DNA of 64,000 bases from Rutpela maculata (taxonomy: Eukaryota; Arthropoda; Insecta; Coleoptera; Cerambycidae), in assembly GCA_936432065.2 (NCBI GenBank), contig OW386288.2, positions 13,256,706-13,320,705 of the forward strand, in the 5' to 3' direction. Below the pieces are notes generated by a model. The model was not told the DNA's origin and ran no database searches. It worked only from the letters and a program-made list of their open reading frames with translations. This document shows, in pieces, positions 11,553-23,237 of this stretch. Numbering within the stretch: position 1 is the first letter of the stretch; each line of letters opens with the position of its first letter. The translations under genes and the position numbers were made by a program.

Positions 11553-12130
11553 TATATCATTCGAGTATTATATTTCAACGAATTAGATATATTGTTATAA
11601 AATATTACATTAGTAAAATGTATGAACAAAAAAAATATAGGGAATAAAATTTCGCAAGATTGCTACTTTTTTATTTACTGATTAATTTTTTTCAAAAACA
11701 ATAGGGTTCTTCCTCTAGCTAACGCTAACTTACTTTCCAAATTTCAATACAATCGGACTTTTCTTTCTTAAGTTATCGTGCTTACAAGAAACGTGACGGA
11801 AGTTTACTCTTGAATTTTCTACTAAGAAATATCCCCTAACTGTTCCTTTTGCGTAAAAGTCACGGGCGGACGTAGAGGTAATTTTCCAGTAATACACTGG
11901 ATAGTTGTATTATTTTGTAGACATTATTTTTAGAAAGAAATACATGTGGTAGAAAATCAGAAAAATTAAGACATTTTCAGAATTATCATTTTGGAAAATT
12001 TGAAGTGGTTTTATTTTTCAACCGACTTCAAAAAAGGAAGTTCTTAGTCCGGTGTGTGTTTGCCCATATATTCGCATATCTGCATGCGTGTATGTATGCT
12101 TGTGTATAACGATATACTGGGTTGCACTGT

Positions 12131-13529
12131 CAGAGACGAACCCAGCAATTTTTTTTTGGAGGGGGGGGGGAAAGCTACAACTAATTTGCCAACTGCCCAT
12201 TTTTTTTACAACTTATATTTCCTTATGTTTTTTTTTATTTCAGACTTAATCTATAAGTAGCCTAGCGATACAAATATTATGCAAAAGAAGTTTAACTAAA
12301 CTACATGATGTAGGCGTTAGACCTAAGTTGACCCCGCGCTCTCCTTCGTCTAGAAGCTACTGGATGAGGTATAGTGATGAGCGATATATCACGAACTGTG
12401 ATTTAATCACTGATATTAAGAAATCACAGGTAACAACTGTTAGTAAAGTTGGCAGAAAAGCGTGACGTGATCACGACTTTCCTCCCGTATTTCGTTCCCT
12501 TGCCGTGGTTCAACCAAGACCAATATAATAATTAACAATTTCTCCCGTACGTCGTATTATGAAAGTCGTGATCACATCACGTTTTAAATTCACTGATATA
12601 AGAAAATCACAGTAACGATTTACGTTGTGATTGAAAAATCACGATATCGCCCATCACTAATGAGGTAACCATTATAGTTTAATGACCGTGGAGAAAAACA
12701 AGATACAATAGGATTACGCGCAAGTCGGGGCGCAAGCTCGTGAACGTCCGCGCTAGTACGGCTACCGGCCACTTCCCACTTCACATTGTGATACGCAATA
12801 GGTAGCATTAAGGGGTCTACACACGATCCAGCGGCAGGGAGCCAGCCTTGTCGGCATGCTTTGAACTCATTCGTAAAAGTGAACTGGTCCGCTGGAATTC
12901 CAATTATCTTCAAAGCGTACCAACAATGTCGGGTCCCAGCAGCTGGATCGATAGCCCCAGATTCTAATTCAGTGTCCTCTAAGAATTCAATATTTTAACA
13001 ATTTCTGACCAACAACAATTTGTTATTATTATTATTATCTCTCGTTATGAGGTTGGTAACTGATATTAGTGATACTCAGTACAAACCAACAACCAACGAC
13101 TTTATAGCTAGGACAAAGCATTGTATTGATAAAGGCAAAAAGGAGTAATATTCTAATATTTCTAATGTAAGACAGTCTTTGTGAATTGTATGCTCTGGCC
13201 GTGCCGTCTACTGGGTCGAACGTCGAATTTCCGCGAGTTGACGAGTTTATTTTGTTTGCCCGTCGCGTAGGCCCGTCGGCGTTGTGCGTTGTCCGTCGAC
13301 TATTCGGTGGCTCTCACATCAGTCGCATCTAGTCATAAATAATATCAATTAAAATTATTTATAAAAAATGGTCATAGTGACAGTGTCATTTAATTCTTAT
13401 CAACTCATTATTCGTTGTTTTGCAATTATACCCAATAAAGATTTTTTTACATTTTTGGTGATTTTCCCAACTCAATCACCATTGGGGGGGGAGCGTACCC
13501 CCCCATAACCCCCCGTGGGTTCGTCTCTG
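12131..13529. mobile_element. 1.4-kb hAT element with TGCACTGT duplication
   Basis: The ends CAGAGACGAACCCA (left) and TGGGTTCGTCTCTG (right) are perfect inverted repeats, flanked by the perfect 8-bp duplication TGCACTGT (12123-12130, 13530-13537), diagnostic of hAT. A G/C-rich subterminal tract follows each end. It contains the nested MITE 12372-12659. A minus-strand open stretch (about 12668-12950, ALKIIGIPADQFTFTNEF) is GC-richer than its surroundings and I cannot assign it; it is not recognisable hAT transposase. A second GC-rich block lies at 13190-13330. Confidence 0.7.
12372..12659. mobile_element. 288-bp hAT MITE nested in a larger hAT element
   Basis: The ends TAGTGATGAGCGATAT (left) and ATATCGCCCATCACTA (right) are inverted. 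The perfect duplication ATGAGGTA flanks it (12364-12371, 12660-12667). Internal arms also pair (GTGACGTGATCACGACTTTC and GAAAGTCGTGATCACATCAC). Confidence 0.75.
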
Positions 13530-13537
13530 TGCACTGT

Positions 13538-14316
13538 AAAGGGGTAGGCAGGAATGAGGAATAAATGTTTTAAAAGAGTTATCGAAAGAACCGGAACCTC
13601 CGCCATTTATTAGAAAATCACAAATCGACTTCGCGACCCGATTTTGATTAAACTTGGGAAAAAACAGTGAGACAATTTCTTTGTAGGTAAGTGATTTATA
13701 CTCTTAGTTTTATTCAACTATTTCGTCAACTGCGATAGTATGACTCGAACATGAAAATCTATGCTCTTAAGAAAACACCATTACAAAATTCTAAACACAC
13801 CATTTAACAGTGCCGGTTTAAAAACAAGTCAACAAGTTTTCATTTGTATGAGCTACTTGACGTTCTGTTAACGCTCGTTATATTTATTTACTGCATGCCT
13901 TATTAGTTTTAATTATTCTGGTACTCCATGTACAATATAAATTACATTGTAATTAATAATGAAATGAATATAAATATATAATCCGAACAATGTTTACAAA
14001 CAGAAATGCTTGATATCGAAACACAAGATAATTTATCAATAGCATTTGAGTTATGTTATTTTTATTCCTCTATATTTAAATCCTAAAATTTTTATGTATA
14101 ATAGTCTATTTTATAATTACATGGCATAATTTAAATGTCCTAGATTCTTATGAATTACGCTGAATGAGAAGATCAACAACCTTTTATATCCTTAGTCATG
14201 TAATTCATTGATAAATGATAAAGAGTACATATATCTCTTTCGATAATTGAAATTAACTTCAAGTAACAAATAAAATATAATTTTTTGTAGTTTTATAAGT
14301 AGTTATTTCACTAGAT
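13538..14316. other. AT-rich spacer, nothing identified
   Basis: No ORF, RNA signature or clear repeat boundary seen between the hAT element and the next foldback. Confidence 0.4.
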
Positions 14317-15146
14317 GGATGGGATTTGGGGTTTCCTCTAAAACTATGGCAGATAGACAAAAACCAATGTAGGTGTCCTGAGCTCGATTTTCGAGACACA
14401 AACAATGGCGTAAACCGCGACCGTCTATCATTTTCGACTACCGAGCTACAGAACGTTTTTGGAAAATTGGCATTTTTGGATGACCTCTATATCTCAATTA
14501 CCAAGGGTCGAATCGAAAATCGAGTAACACATTCTTAAGGCACTTTTTTAAGTGGAATCCGTTGCTAATAAGAAGAAAGTTATGCATGCCTCAGTTTTCG
14601 AGATATAGACATAACTTTTGTTTTTTTTAATGGAATATTAGAAATGCGATAAATATGCATAATAGCTGCGTTTCGAACAATAACTCCTGATTGGAAATGC
14701 AAGAAATACTGTAAGGAAAATTAACCACTTTTATAAATAGGACATATGGTATATCGCTGGATACCTAATTTAAGTTGTGGTCGAATAATGAAATAATTTA
14801 CAGGGTGTTCCATTTAAAAAAACACAAGTTATGTCTATATCTCGCGAAAACTGAGGTATGCATAATTTTCTTCTTATCAGCAACGGTTTCTACTCAAAAA
14901 AGTGCCTTAAGAATATCTTACTCGATTTTCGATTCGACACTTAGTAATTGAGATACAAAGGTCATCCAAAAATGCCAATTTTCCAAAAATCCTCTGTAGC
15001 TAGGTAGTCGAAAAAAATAGACGATCGCGGTTTGGCCATTGTTCGTTTCTCGAAAACTGAACTCAGGACACTTATATTGGTTTTTGTCTATCTGCCATAG
15101 TTTTAGAGAAAACCCCAAATCTCATTTAATTTGCTCCACCCTGTAC
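14317..15146. mobile_element. 830-bp foldback
   Basis: GGGATTTGGGGTTTCCTCTA with AACTATGGCAGATAGAC on the left is mirrored by GTCTATCTGCCATAGTTTT and GGGGTTTTCTCTAA on the right. The right end carries CTCCACCCTGTACG, the CAGGGTG terminus; the left end has lost it. ORFs on both strands are palindromic echoes of each other. Confidence 0.6.
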
Positions 15147-15603
15147 GTTTCTGTTGTCGTATGACTATATGGTGATGTGTACACCTAGCAGGAAATGGAC
15201 GGCGTGATTCTGTCAGACGTGCATTACAGCAGATGGAGGCCAGCTAGAATAATGGATGGAACACAAAATGTCTAGCAAGACATTGTGAATAAGAGAGGAA
15301 GCGCAAGATGGCCTCTAACTTTTATCTGTCCATATGTTTTTTTAGAATAAAAGAATTTTATTTTGCCCACACTTTTATCGTGTCCTCATAAATTTTTCAA
15401 ATCACTATCAACATAGGTACCAAACCCACAATGCATTGAACAAAAAGTTTGATTCAGTTTGTGCCTGCAAGGTTGGCCAGATAAAAAAATTGCAATGACA
15501 AAAATCTTACATAATTCGGTTGAAGGTATTTTTCTGTACAATTAACAATTTCCCAAAAAATGGACAAAAACTGAATTTTGGACGCCTTTTTTATATTAAA
15601 AGG

Positions 15604-16253
15604 CAAGGGCGGTCCTGGATTGTTATTCTGGGGAGGGAGGGTAATTTTTAATAAGTTCGTATTTTTTGTTCGTTTTTGTTGTATAGAATTAATATAGTTA
15701 TTAAGGTACCAAGGGTGTTATAAGGATAATAATGCACCGAGGTCGGCAGTGTACAATCCCGAGGGCCTCTGGCCCGAGGGAATGTACGTCGACCGAGGGC
15801 GTCATTATCCTATAACACCCGTGGTGCCTTCAACGTTTAATGTCCTGCAAGTCTGTTATTTAATTCGAATATTTTTTTTACATTTACGATTTATTAATTT
15901 GACATCTATTATGTTCAGAACGATTTGATTTAAAAGAGAGTAAAAATCAAAATTGTTTGTAAACGCTGCCGTTGCATAGCAACGCATTTTGTTTGTCAAT
16001 AACGCTATCATAATTTGCTTGTTTTAGGTTGTATTATAATTTTATAATGCCCTAGGGCGTTATAGATATTCATAACGCCCTAGGGCGTTATTTTTCATTT
16101 AATGTATCTCAAAATAGGGTGGTTATTTTAAAATAACAGACTTGTAGTACATTAAAGTTATAAAAAACTAAATATTTTCTTCCTTCTGTGTCCTTTCTGG
16201 GCGGTAGGGGGGGGGTAATTACTCCCATTACCTCCCCCGTAGGACCGCGCTTG
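15604..16253. mobile_element. hAT-like element carrying hairpin-MITE H copy 3
   Basis: The ends CAAGGGCGGTCCT and AGGACCGCGCTTG are inverted, flanked by TTAAAAGG (15596-15603) and CTAAAAGG (16254-16261): an 8-bp duplication with one change. Inside, 15690-16157 is a third copy of hairpin-MITE H. No ORF of note. Confidence 0.55.
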
Positions 16254-16689
16254 CTAAAAGGTATCAAACAATAAACATTCTCTATTACATTTTAAATAAA
16301 ATTCAAGTTGCGACCAATCAAATAAAGAAAGACTATTTTCTTTTAACTTTAATTCATTTTGGTCATTAGTGTATAAAATCGTTAACCATTGTTAGAAAAT
16401 AATTTCATAACACCACTCAAACGATTAAATTTAATATTTTCACTTTCAATTTCATTTTTAATTGCACAAACATTTTGCGCTAAAATTTGACTGGAAGGTT
16501 TAGTTTCATAGTTTCACCAACTTTCGTTATTTTTGCATTACATTTACATTTTCGCATTATTACCTTATATTTCTTAAATTGTCAAAAAATTAACAAATTA
16601 TCAAAAAGTTTTTTTGCCATGCGATTACTGGCGACTATTGGCGGTTAAATTTGGAGGGGGTGTAATTTAAAACAATTTTTACAAATAAT

Positions 16690-17942
16690 GCTTATCAAAT
16701 CAACGTCGCTCAGTGACATATGCCGCTTGACACTATTGACAGCTCAACTCATCATCACACCCTCCTTTCGCGGCTAAGGCATAGTAGTCCAACTTATATT
16801 TCTATATCTTGAACATAAAAAAATTCATAAATTTTTCTTTATTTTAATAATAATAAAAGTCTTTATTATTTCCTTTGAATTTACATTTTAAGGGGGTAAC
16901 TATTATAATGGATTGGGAATAAAAGGCGAAGTTCAACCTTATAGTAGAGATTCTATTAAAGGCTTGTTCTTTCACTTTTATTTAGTTTATATACCTAGTT
17001 ACTTCTATATAATGAACAATTTATTTAAATTAATTGATATTAAATGGTCTCAATTTCAAAAAGACGAAATTTAAAAAAATAATAAAAAACGAGTGCAATA
17101 AAAAGTGATTTCTTAGTTTGTTGGGTATTTTGCCACTGTAAAAATATTTAAAAATTTTGATGAAATAAACAAACTGTCTGGTTTGACATTCTCAAAAGTG
17201 AAAGTTTTGATAACGGAAAAAGAACTATTTTCCGAAACGTCAACTGCCTTCGTTTTAATTTTTCAATTTATCATTTAACAATTTTGTTTCAGTTTATATA
17301 TTTTTAGGTGTGAGACATTTTGTAATAGAAGTATAAAAACCAACCTCTGTCTGATCCTTTTGGCGCAGAGGTTTATTTCATCAAAATTTTTAAATATTTT
17401 TACAGTGGCAAAATACCCAACAAACTAAGAAATCATGAATATGCCACAAATAATAAATTATAAACAATAAAAAGTGCTTCAGAATAATTGCGTTTTAATT
17501 TAGTCTTCCCGAGAAAACCGGCTACGTGCCGTCAAGTTGGTATCGCCTAGTACGTAAACCGATAAAATAATAAACGCTCGACTTGCAGATGCATATCATC
17601 GTTCCGGGGAACCACAGTTAATTAATATAAGTAGATCATTTTAATTTCTTTGTTTCTTTGTATTCTCTGCATTTCATTAATTTTTGTTGTAATTTCACCT
17701 TTTATAACTCGGTTTTTAACGAAATTAACGAATTTTCAGAATCATTATAGCTTTATAATAGCGCTATTTCCAAAATTATATTCTTAAAAAATATATAAAA
17801 AATAAAACTAAAAAAATGTTTTCAAGAATCTTAATAGTATACCTTAGCCGGAAAAGGAGGATGACGATGAACTGAACTGTCAGTAGCGTCAAGCGGCACA
17901 CGGAACAAAGCGACGATGGTTCGATAAGCCTTTGTAACGCTT
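16690..17942. mobile_element. 1.25-kb foldback enclosing a second hairpin
   Basis: Outer arms at about 16690-16795 (TGCCGCTTGACACTATTGAC, CCTTTCGCGGCTAAGG) pair with 17835-17942 (CCTTAGCCGGAAAAGGAGG, GTCAAGCGGCACACGG). The inner hairpin 17102-17436 has about 68-bp arms (GTTTGTTGGGTATTTTGCCA mirrored at the right). Non-coding. Confidence 0.55.
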
Positions 17943-17945
17943 ATT

Positions 17946-19107
17946 ATACTCTTCGCAAAAACGAAGAGTATAGGTATTGCATTTGATCGACACGTTTCTA
18001 AAACAGTAAATATTGTTCACAGACAAAAAAATTTCACATCATTGTGTTAGTGAACGAATTCTAGACAACTTTCAAAATGTCCGCCCGTCCGTCACGTTTC
18101 TTGTAAGCACGATAACTTAAGAAAGAAAAGTCCGATTCTATTGAAATTTTGACAGTAAGTTAGTGTTAGCTAGATGAAGAACCCTATTGATTAATTGGTT
18201 GATTGATTTTTGAAGAAAATCAATCAGTAAATAAGAAAGTTATTAATCATTTAAAAAAATATATATTTTTTCTTAATTTTTGTCGCTTGTACTTAAATAA
18301 AAATCTTGCGAAATGTTACTTCCTATCATTATTTTTTCTTTATTTATACATTCTTGCCAATGATATATATTAGAGACATTCAATTTTTATAGTAACGTAT
18401 GATGGTCCAGTTGCTGAAATTTTGCCTTGCAATCCTCAACCTTATATCTTTAATCCCCTCTTCTCTTCTATCTGTTTGTCTACTTTGTTCCTGTTTTTAT
18501 CCTTTTTGTCCTATTTGTCCCATTTTTGTTCTTCTAAATTGTCTCTAGGTCGAAAAATTCTTAAAAATTCAAACTGTTTAAATCTTAATAATTAACCACC
18601 ATATTTTCCTGGTGGCAGTTGTCTCGAACGGATTTTTTCGTTCAGCTTTTTTCCGTGTCAACAATCAAAATTTCTTTGTATTTGTGATAGTGCAAAAGTG
18701 ATAGTTTTTAAGTCTTAATTATTTTCAAGTCTGTTAGTATTAAATTTATATTATAAATAGGAGTACGAACTCGACTAACTAAGTGTTGCTAAGCCAAATC
18801 AGACCTGCCCCGTCCAGCCCCACAATCACCACGGCGCTATGTGTCGTGGTTGTCTGACTGGGACCCAGCCAGGTTCCGGCAAGGCACATTACTATATCTG
18901 AATTCTCAATAAAAGTGTAAAAGCAAAAGCAAAGCAATCCAAGGGGTCGTGTGTTCAAGTCCTAGACAGGTTGGATATTTTTCTTTAACTGTTTTTTTAT
19001 ACATTTTTATATACTAACGAGTGTTTCACCAACAAAGTTGGTATCACAAAATTTAAAATGTCTAAAAACTAACATTATTTACAAGAAAACTGCGCAGAGT
19101 ATGTTTT
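17946..19107 (-). repeat. Family X copy 3, reversed, hosting LINE L2
   Basis: Begins with the palindromic end TATACTCTTCG...CGAAGAGTATA and runs, in reverse orientation, through ACGTTTCTTGTAAGCACG, the tRNA-like region (now split by L2 at 18436-18933) and TTTAAAATGTCTAAAAAC to GCAGAGTATG. This orientation contains the forward B-box-like GTGTTCAAGTCC after L2. Confidence 0.55.
18436..18933 (+). mobile_element. LINE copy L2, 3'-end fragment in tRNA-like part of family X
   Basis: A 498-bp 3' fragment flanked by GCAATCC duplications (18429-18435 and 18934-18940). It shares with L1 the ATCCTTTTTGTCC pyrimidine stretch, the GTCAACAATCAAAATTT block and the terminal hairpin (GGTTGTCTGACTGGG, GGTTCCGGCAAGGC), and ends in an AAAAGCAAAAGCAAA tail. 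Directly 3' of the second duplication lies GTGTGTTCAAGTCC, a Pol III B-box-like T-arm. Confidence 0.65.
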
Positions 19108-19498
19108 TAGCTTGTTTTGAATTGCATCCCCTCAAAATTCAAAAGCCAATAGGATTGGACGTTGCACGCGCTGATGACGTATATTTATTACTATCCACCT
19201 TTTACGGCTAAAGTATAGATATAAGATTTCGCAACGGCGAAAATTCGAGATTTCGATGAAATTAAACGTATCAGTCTCTCTGGCTGACATCCGTTGAACG
19301 AATGGGAAACAAATTTTAAACTTAGAGAGGTTTTTTTTTCGTATTTCCTTAAATCTAAAATTGGGATTTTTTCCAAAAAGGCTACAATATGTCATCATTC
19401 ATATGTCTCGGAAAAATCCAGAAATTATAGTTTACTGATAATGATAATCGAAATTCAAAAATTATAATCACCAATTACACTTAAGCAAGAAAGTCAAT

Positions 19499-20598
19499 TT
19501 TACTTCCACATCCAGTGGAGATATAGAAACGGAAAAAAGATTTTGAAAAATTTTATTACTTGATTATCTTAAGTTTGAGCAAAAAAGATATGTCTGTCGG
19601 TCCGTCTGTCTGTAACTTTTATTGTGTGCACGATTACTCTCTGGAACAGTTTAAGATATTGACTTGAAATTTGGTACACGTCTGTACTTTAACGAAATCT
19701 GGAACTAGATTATATTTTGATCTTATTCCGTTGGGGGGTAAATTAGGGTAAATGTGGGTAAATAGGTAAATCAAGCAAGTAAGAGCCCATAAAACTGATA
19801 TTTAGTATTTATAAGAGAAGCTCATTTTTTGGCATTAGTCACACCCACTACCATCCCCACCCCACTATTAAAGGGGGTTAAAAAACAAAATTGTGATTTA
19901 GTGTGCGTACAAGAACCAAAGGCCTCAATTACTTCCACATCCAGTGAAAGTATAATAACGCAAAAAAATTTTTTGAACATTTTTAATGTTCAAATAGGTT
20001 TAAAATGTCATAGAACGTCGAGATTTTAAGTTTGAGCAAAAAACATTCTGTCTGTCTGTAACTTTTTTTGTGCGCACGTTTACTCTGGAACCGTATAAGA
20101 TATTGACTTGAAATTTGGTACACATGTATTTTAACGCGATCTCAAACTAGATTATACTTTGATCTTATTCCGTTGAAGGGTTGGAGGTAAATTGAGATAA
20201 ATAGGTAAATCAAGCAAGTAAGAGTCCATAAAATTGGTATTTAGTATATAGGTATAAGAAAAGCCAAGGTGTCAAAAATATTTTTGGCATTAGCCACCCT
20301 CATTACCACCCCCACCCCATTATTAAAGGGGGTGAAAAAATAAAATTGTCATTTAGAATGTGTACAAGAACCAAAGGCCTCAACAATTTTTTTTACTTTA
20401 TCCACGCCCAGTACCTCTTCCACCACCCCCATCCTCAGTACCGATGTGGCATATCGTTTTATGGGTTTTTGGGGTTGACGATTTCAAATATTAAAGTTCC
20501 ATAATCAATTATTCCCACATACAAATTTTTTTCGTCGTGAGAAACTTAGATAGAAAATCTGGATGTGCAAGTAGTGATTCCCATGGGCAGCGGTTTTT
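19499..20598 (+). mobile_element. Family Y copies 2a and 2b
   Basis: A 5' partial copy (19499-19928) ending at AAAGGCCTCAA is directly followed by a second, full copy starting TTACTTCCACATCCAGTG at 19929 and ending GGGCAGCGG at about 20594. The break point in the partial copy is the same GGCCTCAA word as in copy 3. Confidence 0.58.
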
Positions 20599-20693
20599 AT
20601 TTACTTTATCCAGGACTTCTTTTGCTAGGAACGTATTAAATTGTAGATTCATACCGAACCAAGAGATCAACATGACGGAATAATTCCTCGTAT

Positions 20694-20995
20694 TCACACA
20701 TCTGTGACTTTAACGAATGTTGACATGTTTCCACGTGACAGTGACAAATTTGAAAAATTAATAACACCACACCACCAATTAAACAGCACAGGTAATTCAC
20801 TCCCTTTTGTCCCTGAAGGCGTGAAGTGATTCATTTTAAGACAAGGGACGCACACCCAATATCTGAGTACAATAGGATTAACTTTTTTCCTGGAAAGAAT
20901 CCAGAGCTTTAATCGGGACTCGAACCCGGGACTCCAGCATAAGAGCCAAGCCAAATGTACATGCCTCTCAACCAAGCAGTCATACAAAGGGCGTT
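20694..20995 (-). mobile_element. tRNA-derived SINE
   Basis: The minus strand starts TGTATGACTGCTTGGTTGAG with an A-box-like region and has a strong B box, CCCGGGTTCGAGTCCCGA, about 60 bases on (around 20904-20930), followed by a non-tRNA body. Stem pairing around the head is imperfect, so a SINE or pseudo-tRNA fits better than a working tRNA. Confidence 0.5.
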
Positions 20996-21330
20996 ACCTA
21001 ATTTTTGAATTAACTGTAGAGTTGCCGATTATTTAACAAATATGTCGTTAACAGACATACTCCAGATCTTCTGTCGCTCGGTAATCTTTACTTGTCGATT
21101 TGATTTTAAATACCACGAGCGTTACGTTTGAAACATTCTATCTACATTCGTGATATAGGACAGATAAATTTCTTTTCGACATTTGAATTCAGTGGACTCT
21201 ATCTGAACAAAAAAATGTGTTGCTTAATAATCTGTGTAGTTACCTAGTTATCTGAGGTAAAATCCACAAGAACAAACAATGGTTAACTAACTCCCCCAAG
21301 CATGCTTGTTAAAAATTGGAAACTACTTAC

Positions 21331-21519
21331 AAAAATCGTGTCGAAAGTGACTCCAAAAAACACTATCGGCTCTCTCAGCTTTATTTCTTCACTAGAAACA
21401 TCGTCGTCTCTTGGCAAGCGTACCGCCTCCGGAACCTTATAGTCATAAAGTAGCGAGACAGGTATGGCATAAATGTCCACAAACTTCAGGCACAAGAAGC
21501 ACCAAAATATTAACCTCAT
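21331..21519 (-). CDS. First coding exon of a secreted nidogen-like (NIDO) domain protein
   Basis: 63 residues from MRLIFWCFLCLKFVDIYAIP to VFFGVTFDTIF, ending at a strong GTAAGT donor (phase 0). The first 20 residues look like a signal peptide. The rest (LLYDY...VRLPRDDDVSSEEIKL...PIVFFGVTFDTIF) matches the start of NIDO domains, which read LYPFG...LPRNDDGSSP.I.L..PF.FFG..Y..LYVN (family knowledge). The open frame extends 5' of this Met, but there it reads through what looks like promoter/UTR sequence, so I chose the Met that begins the signal peptide. The rest of the gene should lie to the left, past 21331; I found no second exon there, so its intron is very long or the gene is broken. Confidence 0.6.
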
Positions 21520-21548
21520 TTTAGTCTGAGGGTTAAACCGTAAGCTTG

Positions 21549-21700
21549 AACTGAACTGAAACTTGATGAACTTATCAGGAAGAAAGAGTATCTTGCGGGT
21601 CACAGGTCAGTTTAAAATATATAATAACGATTGTTGCCACATATTTTCTTATCTGTACAATGAATGAATAATTAAGTTGACTTAAGAACAAGATAGGCGC
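21549..21700 (-). promoter_or_regulatory. Putative promoter of the NIDO-type exon
   Basis: Reading on the minus strand upstream of the ATG at 21519 there is a TATATATTTTAAA box (about 21612-21627), an arthropod-like initiator TCAGTTCAG (about 21552-21562), and further upstream AGATAAG (21648-21654) and AGATAG matching GATA-factor sites. GATA sites would suit gut or fat-body expression, but that is inference. TATA-to-initiator spacing is larger than ideal, so the true start site may lie between them. Confidence 0.35.
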
Positions 21701-21946
21701 CTGTCTTTCAATAGGTGTCTGTGCTCATGGAATTGAAGATCTTTGCTGGCTGAGGCGCAACACATTTATAAAGAGTTAATGGTCCAGTCGCGGTATTTGA
21801 TCTTTATTTATATCATCGTTACACGGTGGATCATAAACCTCCGCTTGTCCGTATGCATTGCAGAAAAGTATGCAATACCGTTAAGTATTAAGTATGTTAA
21901 GGTGTAGTTACGTGAAGTTGTACAGAAAAAAATACAGGGTGCTAAA

Positions 21947-22408
21947 TTTTATTTCCACATCTAGTGGACAAAAAAATTTTAAAAAATTTTTATTGTTCAA
22001 ATAGGCTTAGAATGTCTTGAAACGTAGAGATTTTAAGTTTGTGCAAAAAAAAAATTTCTGTCTGACCGTCTCTGTAACTTCTTTTGTGCGCACGATTATT
22101 CTGGAACCGTTTAAGATATTGACTTGAAATTTGGCACACGTGTATATATTTTGACGAGATCTGGAACTAGATTATATTTTCATCTTATTCCATTGAAGGA
22201 TTGGGGGGTAAATTTGGGTAAATGGGGGTTAAATAAGTAAATGAAGCAGGAAAGTCCATGAAATTGGTATTTAATATATACCAGAGAAGCTAATGTCTCA
22301 AAAAAAAATTTAGCATTAGCCACCCTCATTACTATCTCCACCCCATTATAAAAGGGGGTGGAAAAAAAATGTGATTTAGTGTGTGTACAAGAACCGAAGG
22401 CCTCAATA
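21947..22408 (+). mobile_element. Family Y copy 3, truncated
   Basis: Starts TTATTTCCACATCTAGTGG and ends at AAGGCCTCAA, lacking the 3' third. A small hairpin follows, then a full copy. Confidence 0.55.
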
Positions 22409-22410
22409 GT

Positions 22411-22530
22411 GATTTACATTACTAGATGCGAAAGTTTACTTTTAGGTGTGAGGTGATTTTTGAATGGTCGAGGCGGAGCCGAGACCTTTCAAAAAACACC
22501 GAACACCTAAAAGGGCTTTCGCATGTGTAA
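22411..22530. repeat. 120-bp hairpin MITE between two family Y copies
   Basis: TACATTACTAGATGCGAAAG and TTTTAGGTGTGAGGTG on the left are mirrored by CACCGAACACCTAAAA and CTTTCGCATGTGTAATGTA on the right, with GGCGGAGCCGAGACC near the centre. Confidence 0.55.
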
Positions 22531-22542
22531 TGTATTATATTT

Positions 22543-23237
22543 TTACTTCCACATCCAGTAGAAGTATAGTAACGACAAAAAAAGTTTTGAAAATTTGTAT
22601 CGTTCAAATAGGCTTAGAATGTCATGAAACGTCGAGATTTTAAGTTTGAGCGAAAAAAAATTATGTCTGTCTGTCGGTCTGTCTGTAACTTTTTGTGCGC
22701 ATGATTACTCTGGAACCGTTAAAGATATTGACTTGAAATTTGATACACATATGTACTTTAACGGGATCTGGAACTAGATTATATTTTTATCTTATTCCGT
22801 CGAAGGGTTGGGGGTAAATTGGGGTAAATGGGGGGTAAATAGGTAAATCAAGCAGGTAAGGGTCCATAAAATTGGTATTTAATATATACAAGAGAAGCTA
22901 AGGTCTCAAAAAAAATTTTAGCATTAGCCACTCCCATTACCACCCACACCCCATTATTTAAGGGAATGAAAAAAAAATGTAATTTAGTTTATGCAAGAAC
23001 CAAAAACCTCAAAATATTTTTTTACTTCATCCACCCCCACTACCACCCCCTATCACCACCCCCACCCCACTACCGATGTGGGATATCGTTTTATGGGTTT
23101 TTGGGGTAGACGGTTTCAAATATTATATTATTAAAGTTCCATAAGCAATTATTTCCATATACAACATTTTTTCGTTGTGAGAGACTTGGACAGAGAATCT
23201 GGATGTGGAAGTAGTGATTCCTTGGGCAGCGGTTTTT
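22543..23237 (+). mobile_element. Family Y copy 4, full length
   Basis: Runs from TTACTTCCACATCCAGTAG to GGGCAGCGGTTTTT. All internal landmarks are present, including the C-rich block CCACCCCCACTACCACCC and GATGTGGGATATCG. Non-coding. Confidence 0.6.

Larger units (their letters stand above)
3505..11812. repeat. Family X copy 2, hosting LINE L1 and a mariner MITE
   Basis: The left part (TTATACTCTTCGCC at about 3509 to 3688) and right part (11123 to about 11812, CTACGAAAATTGAATGTC and the GCTTACAAGAAACGTGACGG block) align with the uninterrupted copy at 63329-63930. The middle is the nested LINE stack. B-box-like TTGTGTTCGAATCC lies on the minus strand at about 3654-3672. Confidence 0.55.

Noticed and set aside
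12668..12950. Minus-strand frame ALKIIGIPADQFTFTNEF as a gene
   Set aside because: Lies inside a bounded hAT element, crosses into the nested MITE, and matches no family I know. Kept only as unexplained cargo.
14326..15118. Two similar ORFs on opposite strands (GFPLKLWQIDKNQ and GFSLKLWQIDKNQ) as a divergent gene pair
   Set aside because: They are the two arms of a foldback read on opposite strands, so similarity is automatic.
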